Part shown: positions 25,619 to 34,061 of the stretch, piece by piece | Numbering within the stretch: the first letter of the stretch is position 1 | Layout of the letters: every line of letters starts with the position of its first letter | Assembly: GCF_900155985.1 (NCBI RefSeq) | Contig: NZ_FTMA01000001.1 | Coordinates: 1-64,000 of the forward strand | DNA: 64,000 nucleotides | Direction: 5' to 3' | Source: Maribacter ulvicola | GTDB taxonomy: Bacteria > Bacteroidota > Bacteroidia > Flavobacteriales > Flavobacteriaceae | The notes under the pieces: generated by a model | What the model saw: only the letters and a program-made list of their open reading frames with translations | The model's database searches: none | Told to the model about the DNA's origin: nothing | Translations under genes and position numbers: made by a program

Positions 25619-26553
25619 ATTATCTTTCTATAAATGATATCGACTCTTTATCTACCTGGGTAAAGGAAGCTATATCGCTTAAAAAACAACCTAAAAAACA
25701 CAAAGCTCTTGGTAGCGATAAAACTATTGGGCTCCTATTTTTTAACAACTCGCTTCGTACACGTTTAAGCACCCAAAAAGCGGCTATGAACTTAGGCATG
25801 GAAGTCATTGTTATGAATTTTGGTAGTGAAGGCTGGGCTTTAGAATATGCCGATGGTACCATTATGGACCAAGGTACTTCTGAGCATGTTAAAGAAGCAG
25901 CACAAGTAATTTCTCAATATTGTGATATTATTGCCATTCGTGCTTTTGCAGGTTTAAAAAACAAGGCATTAGATGAAGCCGAAGAAGTCTTGAGCGGGTT
26001 TAAGACATACGCATCTGTGCCTATCGTTAACATGGAAAGTTCCGTAGGGCACCCGTTACAAGCACTTACAGATGCCATAACTTTAGAGGAACATAATTTT
26101 AAAAACAACCCAAAAGTGGTTTTATCATGGGCTCCACACCCAAAAGCTTTGCCACATGCGGTTGCTAATTCTTTCATACAAATGATGCAAAAGCAAAACG
26201 CTGAATTTGTGATAACTCATCCCAAAGGATATGAGCTAGACCCAAACATCACAAAAGACTGCACTATTGAGCACGATCAAGAAAAAGCTTTAGAAAATGC
26301 AGACTTTGTGTACGTAAAAAACTGGAGTAGTTATACTGATTATGGTCAAATAAAATCTCAAGATTCTAATTGGCAAATGACCCTTGAAAAATTAGGGAAT
26401 GCTAAATTTATGCACTGCTTACCAGTTCGTAGAAATGTAGTAGTGGCTGATGAAGTTTTAGATAGCGAACAATCATTGGTCATTGAACAGGCGAACAACA
26501 GAACCTTTGCCGCACAATTGGTGTTGAAAAAAATTCTGGATAATTTAAAATAG
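25615..26553 (+). CDS. argF': N-acylornithine carbamoyltransferase, probably succinyl-specific
   Basis: A 312-residue transcarbamylase converting N-acylornithine to N-acylcitrulline. The carbamoyl-phosphate site SLRTR is at residues 46-50, the C-terminal signature is HCLPVRRNVVVADEV, and GTIMDQGTSEH spans residues 81-91. In the N-acetylornithine enzyme of Xanthomonas the specificity residue is Glu92 (TEEH), and in the Bacteroides succinyl enzyme it is Pro90 (KPEH). Here Ser89 (TSEH) occupies that place. Published substitutions at Glu92, including Ser, shift the enzyme towards succinylornithine. I made the alignment from memory. Start overlaps proB by four bases. Confidence 0.9.
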   Translation: MNYLSINDIDSLSTWVKEAISLKKQPKKHKALGSDKTIGLLFFNNSLRTRLSTQKAAMNLGMEVIVMNFGSEGWALEYADGTIMDQGTSEHVKEAAQVISQYCDIIAIRAFAGLKNKALDEAEEVLSGFKTYASVPIVNMESSVGHPLQALTDAITLEEHNFKNNPKVVLSWAPHPKALPHAVANSFIQMMQKQNAEFVITHPKGYELDPNITKDCTIEHDQEKALENADFVYVKNWSSYTDYGQIKSQDSNWQMTLEKLGNAKFMHCLPVRRNVVVADEVLDSEQSLVIEQANNRTFAAQLVLKKILDNLK

Positions 26554-26559
26554 ATAGAA

Positions 26560-27312
26560 GTGCAAAAACTTGAGAATAAAGTAGCCATAATTACAGGTGC
26601 AACAAGTGGTATGGGCAAAGCCATTGCCATTAATTTTGTAGCCAATGGCGCAAAGGTTATTCTCTCTGGTCGTGATACCACCAGAGGTAACGCGTTAGTT
26701 ACGGAACTAGGTGATAATAGTATATTTATAGCCGGTGACATAAGAAGTGCCTCGTATAATGAACTACTAGTGCGCAAAGCAATTGAGCACTTTGACAAGC
26801 TAGATATTCTTTCCCTAAATGCCGGTATACTAGGTATTGGCAGTATTACTGATTTACCAGAAGATTTATGGAAAAGTACATTGGACACAAATTTGTCCTC
26901 TATTTTCTATTTATCTAAATATGCGATACCCGAGCTTCAGAAAAATGAAGATGCCTCTATATTAATCAATGCTTCGATTGCCGCTTATAAAAGTTTTCCA
27001 AATCATCCGGCATATTGTGCATCCAAGGCAGGTTCGTTAGCCTTAATGCGACAAATGGCAGTAGAATATGCTCCTGAAATTAGAGTCAATGCCATTTGCC
27101 CAGGACCAGTGGACACTCCCTTGCTTTGGAATTCTGCAAAAGCATTTAACAACCCAGAAAAAGCTGTAGAAGAGGCTGGAGAAAAAACACTATTAAAAAG
27201 ATTAGGAACTCCTAAAGACATTGCTAGCCTAGCTCTGTTTTTAGTATCGGAAGATGCTTCATGGATTACCGGAACCGCAATGACCATTGATGGTGGTATA
27301 TTAAATGTTTAA
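26560..27312 (+). CDS. SDR family oxidoreductase inside the arginine operon
   Basis: A 250-residue classical short-chain dehydrogenase with a GTG start (26560), six bases after argF'. The cofactor motif TGATSGMGKA is near residue 14, NAG lies in LSLNAGILG, the catalytic Ser is in INASIAAY, and the Tyr-Lys pair is in HPAYCASKAG. The C-terminal GTAMTIDGGI is usual. It probably reduces or oxidises a carbonyl/alcohol with NAD(P)(H). No known arginine or proline step needs an SDR, yet it is wedged between argF' and argB, so the role is unclear. The substrate is not predictable. Confidence 0.88.
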   Translation: MQKLENKVAIITGATSGMGKAIAINFVANGAKVILSGRDTTRGNALVTELGDNSIFIAGDIRSASYNELLVRKAIEHFDKLDILSLNAGILGIGSITDLPEDLWKSTLDTNLSSIFYLSKYAIPELQKNEDASILINASIAAYKSFPNHPAYCASKAGSLALMRQMAVEYAPEIRVNAICPGPVDTPLLWNSAKAFNNPEKAVEEAGEKTLLKRLGTPKDIASLALFLVSEDASWITGTAMTIDGGILNV

Positions 27313-27313
27313 T

Positions 27314-28093
27314 ATGAAAGAAAAATTATCCATTATAAAAATTGGCGGCAATGTCATTGAAGATACAAATGCTTTAGATACATTCCTTACCGCTTTTTCC
27401 AAAATTGAAGGCTTAAAAATATTAGTACATGGTGGTGGTAAACTAGCAACACAATTAGCTACCAAACTTGGTATTGAATCTAAAATGATAGATGGCAGAC
27501 GTATTACCGATGCCGAAACAGTAGATATCATTACCATGGTGTATGGCGGATTGGCAAACAAGAAAATTGTTGCACAACTTCAAGCTAAAAATATAAATGC
27601 CATTGGATTAAGCGGTGCAGATGGCAATAGTATACAGGCACATAAACGCCCTGTAAAAGAAATTGATTACGGATTTGTTGGTGATATTGATAGTATAAAT
27701 TCAGAATTGCTAACAACGCTTCTGTCTACCAATTTAACACCTATATTCTGTGCCTTATCTCACGATGGCGCTGGGCAATTATTAAATACCAATGCAGACA
27801 CTATTGCCTCTGAAATTGCCATTGGCATGGCATCTACCTATGAAACCACTTTGTATTATTGCTTTGAAAAAAAAGGGGTTTTAATGGATATCGCTGACAA
27901 CAATAATGTAGTTAAGCACATCAACACTAATACATATAAAACACTTTTATCTGACGGAATAATTGCTGACGGAATGCTACCAAAACTTCATAATTGCTTT
28001 CATGCATTGAACAATAGTGTTGCAAAAGTATGCTTGGGCGATGTTACCATGCTCGATAAAAAAACAGAACTGTTCACTACAATACAACTTTAA
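27314..28093 (+). CDS. argB: N-acylglutamate kinase
   Basis: A 259-residue amino-acid kinase catalysing the second arginine step. The start at 27314 (MKEKLSIIKIGGNVI) immediately follows the SDR stop. An ATG three codons earlier (27305) would overlap the SDR by eight bases and is less likely. Motifs include KIGGNVIED, ILVHGGGKLATQLA, GRRITDAETVDI and IGLSGADGN. The length is as expected for ArgB. It is usually the arginine-feedback point, but no feedback residues were judged here. Confidence 0.94.
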   Translation: MKEKLSIIKIGGNVIEDTNALDTFLTAFSKIEGLKILVHGGGKLATQLATKLGIESKMIDGRRITDAETVDIITMVYGGLANKKIVAQLQAKNINAIGLSGADGNSIQAHKRPVKEIDYGFVGDIDSINSELLTTLLSTNLTPIFCALSHDGAGQLLNTNADTIASEIAIGMASTYETTLYYCFEKKGVLMDIADNNNVVKHINTNTYKTLLSDGIIADGMLPKLHNCFHALNNSVAKVCLGDVTMLDKKTELFTTIQL

Positions 28094-28094
28094 G

Positions 28095-29168
28095 ATGACC
28101 CAAACAGAACTTACAAAAAGTGCCATAGCCTTATTAAAAGAACTCATTTCAATAGAGTCCTTTTCTAAAGAAGAAGATAAAACCGCTGATGCCATACAAG
28201 CCTGGCTGGCAAAATATAACATACCGACCAAAAGGGACGGTAATAATGTTATCGCGAAGAATAAATTTTGGGACGATGCTAAACCTACCTTATTATTAAA
28301 CTCGCACCACGATACGGTAAAACCAAATTCTGCATATACCAAAGACCCTTTTCATCCACACGTGGAAGATGGTAAATTATTTGGATTAGGAAGTAATGAT
28401 GCTGGTGGACCATTGGTATCACTGCTTGCTACCTTTGTTCACTATTATAATGCTGAAGATAATAATCATAATATTTTAATGGTGGCATCAGCTGAAGAAG
28501 AAAATGCCGGTGAAAATAGTTTACGCGGATTATTACCAAGACTTCCGCATATAGATGTTGCCATTGTAGGCGAGCCCACACTTATGTTGCTCGCTATTGC
28601 AGAAAAAGGATTGGTTGTTTTTGATGCGGTTGTTAAAGGTACTCCCTCTCACGCTGCACACCCTAATGATAATAATTCCATTTATAATACTATTCAGGTT
28701 TTAGAATGGTTCAAGAATTATACCTTTGAAAAAACTTCTGACGCATTAGGCGATGTCAAAATGACCGTTACTCAAATTAGTGCAGGAACGCAACACAATG
28801 TAGTACCGGCACAAGTAGATTTGGTAGTAGATGTTCGTGTTAATGACTGCTATAGTAATAAAGAAATTGCAGATTTACTGAAGAAGGATGCGCCATGCGA
28901 ATTAAAGGAACGATCTTTACGTTTAAATTCATCGAAAATAGATAAAGACCATCCGTTGGTAAAATCCGGTATTGCCTTGGGCAGAACCACATATGGCTCT
29001 CCTACACTATCAGATCAAGCGGCATTAAGCTGCCAATCATTGAAATTAGGACCAGGAGACAGCACACGCTCCCACTCCGCCAACGAGTTTATCTATGTTC
29101 ATGAAATTGAAGAAGGCATAGATTTGTATATTAAACTATTAAAAGGCTTCCTTTCAATTAACAATTAA
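28095..29168 (+). CDS. argE: M20 family deacylase, N-acylcitrulline/ornithine deacylase
   Basis: A 357-residue zinc hydrolase started at the ATG at 28095, one base after the argB stop. An upstream in-frame ATG at 28017 lies inside argB and is rejected. M20 motifs are LLNSHHDTVKPN (His-x-Asp zinc ligands), GLGSNDAGGPLVSLLA, VASAEEENAG (catalytic and ligand Glu) and PGDSTRSHSANEFI near the C-terminus. In an ArgF' pathway this enzyme removes the acyl group from N-acylcitrulline. Its last codons, SINN, lie within an AT-rich repeat. Confidence 0.88.
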   Translation: MTQTELTKSAIALLKELISIESFSKEEDKTADAIQAWLAKYNIPTKRDGNNVIAKNKFWDDAKPTLLLNSHHDTVKPNSAYTKDPFHPHVEDGKLFGLGSNDAGGPLVSLLATFVHYYNAEDNNHNILMVASAEEENAGENSLRGLLPRLPHIDVAIVGEPTLMLLAIAEKGLVVFDAVVKGTPSHAAHPNDNNSIYNTIQVLEWFKNYTFEKTSDALGDVKMTVTQISAGTQHNVVPAQVDLVVDVRVNDCYSNKEIADLLKKDAPCELKERSLRLNSSKIDKDHPLVKSGIALGRTTYGSPTLSDQAALSCQSLKLGPGDSTRSHSANEFIYVHEIEEGIDLYIKLLKGFLSINN

Positions 29169-29220
29169 CAATAACCAATTACCAATAAGCATTGTTCATT
29201 ACTTAATTGATAATTGATAA
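29155..29220. repeat. AT-rich heptamer-like repeats in the argE-argH spacer
   Basis: Degenerate tandem units of the type CAATTAA/CCAATTA fill 29155-29187. Inverted counterparts (TTGATAA units) fill about 29204-29220, so the stretch could fold into a weak hairpin. The first units encode the last residues of argE. Such low-complexity spacers recur in flavobacterial genomes. Confidence 0.5.
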
Positions 29221-29230
29221 CTGACAACAT

Positions 29231-30511
29231 ATGAAACTCTGGGATAAAGGATTTAGCACTGATAAAAAAATTGACCATTTCACGGTTGGTAATGATAGGG
29301 AATTGGATCTGCATTTGGCAAAATATGATGTAATAGCATCTAAAGCACATGCCAAAATGCTAGGTGAAATTGGTTTAATAACTCCTAAAGAAACCAAAGA
29401 ACTGGTTAATGAGTTGAACAATATTGGGGCGCGTATAGAAAAAGGAACTTTTTCTATCGAAAATTCTTTTGAAGACATGCATTCTAAAATTGAATACATG
29501 CTGACCTTAAGCTTAGGTGATACGGGTAAAAAAATACATACGGCACGTTCAAGAAACGACCAAGTTCTTGTAGCAATGCATTTATATTTAAAGGATGAAT
29601 TGACCGAGATCAAGTCCATGACAAAATCACTTTTCAACCTCTTAATTCTTAAAGCACAGGAGCATAAAGATGTATTACTACCAGGTTATACGCATTTACA
29701 AATTGCCATGCCATCTTCATTTGGGTTATGGTTTTCCGCCTATGCCGAGAGTTTAATAGATGACTTATACTTTATAGAAGCTGCATATAAAGTTGCAGAT
29801 CAAAACCCTTTAGGAAGTGCAGCAGGTTATGGAAGTTCATTTGCAATTGACCGTAGATTTACAACGAAAGAAATGGGCTTTAGTACACTAAAATACAATG
29901 TGGTCGCCGCACAAATGAGTAGAGGAAAAGCAGAAAAAGCAACTGCCTTTGGTATTGCTAATATTGCCGCTACCCTTTCTAAAATGGCCATGGATATCTG
30001 CCTGTACATGAGTCAGAATTTTGATTTTATCTCATTCCCAGATGAGTTGACCACAGGTTCTAGCATTATGCCACATAAGAAAAACCCTGATGTGTTTGAG
30101 TTGGTTCGTGGTAAGTGCAACAAGCTACAGTCTATTCCTAATCAATTGACTTTAGTGATCAATAATTTGCCAAGTGGATATCACCGAGATTTACAATTAG
30201 TGAAAGAAATTATTGTACCTGCAATTCAGGATATGAAAGCTTGTTTAGAGATTTTAACTTTTAGCCTAAAAGAAATTAAGGTCAACAAAAACATTCTAGA
30301 TGATCCAAAGTATGATTATCTATTCAGTGTAGACACCTTAAATGAATTGGTACAAAATGGAATGCCTTTTAGAGATGCCTATAAAAAAATGGGTATGGAA
30401 ATTAACGAAGGTACGTTTACACCAAAAAGAGATATTCACCACTCTCATGAAGGTAGCTTAGGTAATTTATGTTTGAAGGAAATTAACGATAAGATGAAAA
30501 AGCTTAACTAA
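29231..30511 (+). CDS. argH: Argininosuccinate lyase
   Basis: A 426-residue lyase of the fumarase/aspartase superfamily that splits argininosuccinate into arginine and fumarate, the last step. It has KIHTARSRNDQVLVAMHLYL, LPGYTHLQIAMPSSFGLW and the signature loop GSSIMPHKKNPDVFELVRG with the catalytic Ser. It is shorter than the usual 455-465 residues, which is common in this phylum. It ends the cluster; its 3' end overlaps the convergent YihY gene by eight bases. Confidence 0.95.
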   Translation: MKLWDKGFSTDKKIDHFTVGNDRELDLHLAKYDVIASKAHAKMLGEIGLITPKETKELVNELNNIGARIEKGTFSIENSFEDMHSKIEYMLTLSLGDTGKKIHTARSRNDQVLVAMHLYLKDELTEIKSMTKSLFNLLILKAQEHKDVLLPGYTHLQIAMPSSFGLWFSAYAESLIDDLYFIEAAYKVADQNPLGSAAGYGSSFAIDRRFTTKEMGFSTLKYNVVAAQMSRGKAEKATAFGIANIAATLSKMAMDICLYMSQNFDFISFPDELTTGSSIMPHKKNPDVFELVRGKCNKLQSIPNQLTLVINNLPSGYHRDLQLVKEIIVPAIQDMKACLEILTFSLKEIKVNKNILDDPKYDYLFSVDTLNELVQNGMPFRDAYKKMGMEINEGTFTPKRDIHHSHEGSLGNLCLKEINDKMKKLN

Positions 30512-31388
30512 TCTTCACATACTTATCCGAATAAATCTTGGTAAACTGCGCCCCAAAGGTGACAATTAAGCTAGAATAGGACACCCAAAGCATTACTAAA
30601 ATAATACTCCCGGCCGCGCCATACGTTGAGCCGGGCTCTGCCTTACCAAAATAGAAAGCTAAAGCATATTTACCAATTAAAAATAGTAGTGCAGTAAGTG
30701 CTGCGCCAACCTTAACCGCTTTCCAGCGTACATGGGTACTAGGTAAATACTTAAACATAGCCCCAAATAACAAGTAAATAAATCCTAGGGATAATAGTAG
30801 ATCCAATACAAAACTAAGTTCTAACATTCCTTCTGGCAATAAGCTAGAAAGTTGGGTTGAGAATGCAGACAATAATGAGGTCAACACAAAACTTACCAAT
30901 AACAAAAAACCTAATATTAAAATAAATCCGAAGCCTTTTAAACGCATAAATAATGTTGAAAGAAACTCATTTGAGTATTTCGGTTTTGCCTCCCAAACAT
31001 CGTTCAATGCATTTTGTAATTGATAAAACACCCCTGTTGCACCATAAATTAGCACTCCTACTCCTAATAATGTAGCCACCAAAGAAGTTTGTTCATTCCC
31101 CTGATTTTTAATAATATCTTGGATAGATTGTGCTGTATCCGGACCCATTGCTGATGAAATTTCAGCATACAATTCTCCCTGAACAATCTCTTTTCCCCAT
31201 ATACCACCAACCAACTCTAAAATTAAAATCAACAAACCAGGTAAGGAAAGGATAGCATAGTAAGCAATTACAGCACTAATTTGAAATGGCTCTTTATCTA
31301 TCCATATATTAAAGGTTTTTCCCAATAATTTAGGTAGATGCGTAAGCTTGAATTTATGATGCTGTTTATTTTCCGTTGTTTTAGTCAT
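30504..31388 (-). CDS. YihY/BrkB family inner-membrane protein
   Basis: A 294-residue membrane protein with about six hydrophobic helices. Family features include PFQISAVIAYYAILSLPGLL near residue 36, GATGVFYQLQNALNDVWEAK, and the C-terminal LVMLWVSYSSLIVTFGAQF. The family was once called ribonuclease BN in error and is now viewed as a membrane protein of uncertain, possibly transport or envelope, function. It is convergent with argH and overlaps it by eight bases. Confidence 0.88.
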   Translation of the reverse strand: MTKTTENKQHHKFKLTHLPKLLGKTFNIWIDKEPFQISAVIAYYAILSLPGLLILILELVGGIWGKEIVQGELYAEISSAMGPDTAQSIQDIIKNQGNEQTSLVATLLGVGVLIYGATGVFYQLQNALNDVWEAKPKYSNEFLSTLFMRLKGFGFILILGFLLLVSFVLTSLLSAFSTQLSSLLPEGMLELSFVLDLLLSLGFIYLLFGAMFKYLPSTHVRWKAVKVGAALTALLFLIGKYALAFYFGKAEPGSTYGAAGSIILVMLWVSYSSLIVTFGAQFTKIYSDKYVKIS

Positions 31389-32224
31389 ACGTACCCGAAA
31401 TAGATTCGAATAAAATTACCCGTACATCCTTTAACTTAATAGTTCTAAACCTTAAAATACTAGCTCTTTTCTCAAGTTAAGATTGAAATACAATTAAAAA
31501 TCTCTAAATAAATTGTGTATGAATTCTAAATTCTTCTTTACTGATTTAGAAATTATAAATGAACAAAGCTCTGTTTCTAACATAAAGCGAAACTATTCCA
31601 TGCAAATAATAAAGGAATACCAGTATTCATAATTTTCTTGAACTTGATTTCTTTGTAAGGGTCAAAAACCGCACTGATCTTCAGATTTTTCTTAACAGTG
31701 ATTTTTAGACTGATTAAAGTTGAAAATTACGGACCCAACACCACTTAGCTAATCTTAAAAGTCAATGCCAAACTTCATGCCTAAAATGACCCAGAAAGGC
31801 TCTATAACGCTCTGCCGTTCGTTGTTAGATCTGCTCAAATAGACTCTGCCACTAGTGGTGTACTTACAACATTGGCATGCCAACTTTTTAAATAATTGAA
31901 ACAAGAATCTTATGATTCGTTTAACTTTTCTTCCTGCAATGTAACGATTAAAAAGCCCTCTGCTAATTTAGCCTAGGACATTCTAATATGCTACAATTAT
32001 TCTAATTTGTCTTTATCTAAAGTTCTGGAATTGTTCAGTTCAGCCTATATGCCAAACAAAATATTTTTCTATTACTTCATCTATCCTACACTAGTAGCAT
32101 GTTTAAGGTTTTTGAAAGATTTGCTTGTTATGACAACACGCATTGTAAATCCCCGTATTCTTAAACTTCATGTGCTGAAATACCTTCTTGTTCTACAGTT
32201 TTGAAAGTAGCCAGAAACAATATA
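31389..32224. other. Gene-free stretch of 836 bases
   Basis: No intact gene is supported. A start-less open frame on the minus strand (31755-31967) may be a relic and is listed separately. A 65-codon frame beginning with TTG at 32007 lacks coding character. No clear terminator for the convergent genes on either side was found. Confidence 0.45.
31755..31967 (-). pseudogene. Possible relic of an outer-membrane protein C-terminus
   Basis: The minus strand is open for 70 sense codons without a start, from just after a TAA at 31968-31970 to the TAA at 31755-31757. The end reads VIEPFWVILGMKFGIDF, with alternating hydrophobic residues and a terminal Phe like beta-barrel C-termini. The upstream part (FKKLACQCCKYTTSG) is not barrel-like. 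Chance openness in AT-rich DNA is a real alternative. Confidence 0.22.
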
Positions 32225-33067
32225 TTACTTGATCATCTTAAGATTTATAACCTCTTGATCTGTTAAATACCTCCAGTGCCCCCTTGGTAAATCTTTTTTA
32301 GTAAGACCACCATAAACAACCCTATCCATTTTTTGGATCTTGTACCCTAAACTTTCAAAAATACGTTCAACAATCTTATTTCTAGAACTATATATTTCAA
32401 TACCGACTTCTCTTTTTGGAGCATCAGCTATAAAACTTACATCTTGTACACGAACTGCCTTTTCATCAATGACTACACCTTCTTGTATCTTCTTGAGATC
32501 AGCACTTCTTAATTCTTGATCTAAAACCAAATGATAGATCTTACGCATACCGTTTATAGGGCTTTTCAAAACCTTGGTCATGCTACCGTCATTGGTAAAT
32601 AATAGCAAACCTGTATGCTCTTTTTCTAATTTATCTACTGGTAATAATTTTGACTTGGATGCACTAGATATTAATCCGGAAACATGTCTTTTACCCCGTT
32701 CATCTCTTATCGTCGTCACAAAATCTTTGGGCTTGTTCAGCAATACATACTCTCTCTTGACAGGATTTAATAATTGACCATCGAATTTAACCTCATCGCT
32801 CAATTTTACCTTATAACCCATTTCTGTAATTGGCTTTCCATTTACAGTTACATTACCGGCAGCAATGTATATATCTGCATCTCTACGAGAACATACTCCA
32901 GAGTTGGCAACATATTTATTTAATCTAATAGAATTTGGATCTTGGGGTTTGGCGGGCGTCACATTTTTCTTAATGGGCGCATTACCACGAGCATAGCTCT
33001 TCTTCTTGAAATTACCACCTTGCCTACCTGAAGCATTTTTTCCTCTACTAGAATCATCCCTACTCAT
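32225..33067 (-). CDS. rluB: RluB/RsuA-like pseudouridine synthase lacking the catalytic Asp
   Basis: A 280-residue protein from the ATG at 33067 (MSRDDSSRGK). A basic, Gly/Arg-rich tail comes first, then an S4 RNA-binding domain (IRLNKYVANSGVCSRRDAD, near residue 47) and an RsuA/RluB-type synthase domain ending near RGHWRYLTDQEV. Active enzymes carry GRLD, whose Asp forms the covalent adduct. Here the aligned motif is Asp145-Lys-Leu-Glu148 within LLPVDKLEKEHTGLLLF, so Glu replaces the catalytic Asp. The fold and the TNDG motif are intact, suggesting altered or absent catalysis. It is the last gene of the mvaD-kinase-ubiA unit. Confidence 0.85.
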   Translation of the reverse strand: MSRDDSSRGKNASGRQGGNFKKKSYARGNAPIKKNVTPAKPQDPNSIRLNKYVANSGVCSRRDADIYIAAGNVTVNGKPITEMGYKVKLSDEVKFDGQLLNPVKREYVLLNKPKDFVTTIRDERGKRHVSGLISSASKSKLLPVDKLEKEHTGLLLFTNDGSMTKVLKSPINGMRKIYHLVLDQELRSADLKKIQEGVVIDEKAVRVQDVSFIADAPKREVGIEIYSSRNKIVERIFESLGYKIQKMDRVVYGGLTKKDLPRGHWRYLTDQEVINLKMIK

Positions 33068-33142
33068 AACTGTACTAATTTTGTGCAAAGGTAGCAAATT
33101 GCATTGCGCTTCAAATAGTTATATGTAACATATTACGAACAA

Positions 33143-34048
33143 CTATAATATTCTGTTTAAAACCAGGTGCACGTCTATAAGAAGAATACTAAAAACACCC
33201 ATTACTATGATCAGTTTAAGAATATTATGAAGCCAAACATAATCTTTTCGGACATTTGCCTTAAAAAGTAGCACTATAAACAAGACCATTAATAATATGG
33301 AAAGCATAAAATAATAGTTCATGTAGCCTACATCAAACTTAAAAATCAACAATAATGAGGGCACAAGGGTCAAAAAAACCAATAAACTAATAATAAGTTT
33401 AGAAGTTTGTGCACCATATAGTATTGGGATAGTCCTATAATTTTGAGCTAAATCTCCAGAGATATTCTCCAAATCCTTGATCATTTCACGTGCAAGTATT
33501 AACAGGAACAGAAATACCGCATGAACAAATATGACCGTCTGAATATTCTTGTAGTATATAAATACTACAAAAAACGGTGTAATGGCCAATGTAGCAGAAA
33601 TGAAATTGCCTAAGAATGGAATTTTCTTCAGTTTATGTGAATAGATCCAAATACCGAAAATATAAGATGAGAAAAAGAAAACTGCTTTAAAAGAAACATA
33701 GCTTGCAACGACTACTGCTAAAAAATTAAGCACAAAATAGGTCGTTAACTTAAACCGTTGACTTACCAAACGATCTAACATACTTTTTCGTGGTTTATTA
33801 ATAAGATCTTTCTCTGCGTCGTAGAAATTATTAATAATATAACCTCCGGCAATAACCAAAGCAGATGCCAACACAATAACAAAAAGACTAATATCAAATA
33901 CTACTTTACGCACCGGAAGCTCTGGCGCAAGGATATAAATAGACGCTAGATATTGAGCTAGAGCGATAACTAAAATATTATACCCTCTAACCACGGAAAA
34001 CAGACTCAGCACTTTTAAAAGTAAGAGTTTATTTCTTCTACTAAGCAT
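33143..34048 (-). CDS. UbiA family prenyltransferase
   Basis: A 301-residue inner-membrane protein with about nine helices. The first Asp-rich motif is NNFYDAEKDLINKPRKSM (near residue 66), which binds Mg2+-prenyl diphosphate. The second conserved region is REMIKDLENISGDLAQNYRT. UbiA enzymes attach prenyl chains to acceptors; the geranylgeranylglycerol-phosphate synthase-like or quinone-type acceptor cannot be chosen from sequence. It lies directly after the two mevalonate-pathway genes, which supply the isoprenoid substrate, and 14 bases separate it from the kinase. Confidence 0.88.
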   Translation of the reverse strand: MLSRRNKLLLLKVLSLFSVVRGYNILVIALAQYLASIYILAPELPVRKVVFDISLFVIVLASALVIAGGYIINNFYDAEKDLINKPRKSMLDRLVSQRFKLTTYFVLNFLAVVVASYVSFKAVFFFSSYIFGIWIYSHKLKKIPFLGNFISATLAITPFFVVFIYYKNIQTVIFVHAVFLFLLILAREMIKDLENISGDLAQNYRTIPILYGAQTSKLIISLLVFLTLVPSLLLIFKFDVGYMNYYFMLSILLMVLFIVLLFKANVRKDYVWLHNILKLIIVMGVFSILLIDVHLVLNRIL

Positions 34049-34061
34049 TTATGAAAATTAC

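Noticed and set aside
28017-28094. Upstream Met start for argE
   Set aside because: It lies within argB in another frame and adds 26 residues not related to M20 proteins; the ATG at 28095 follows the argB stop directly.
29155-29220. CRISPR-like or satellite array
   Set aside because: The units are short, degenerate and without spacers of regular length; no cas gene is near.
32007-32204. 65-codon frame with a TTG start in the 31.4-32.2 kb gap
   Set aside because: No recognisable motif, and skewed hydrophobic composition typical of AT-rich non-coding DNA.
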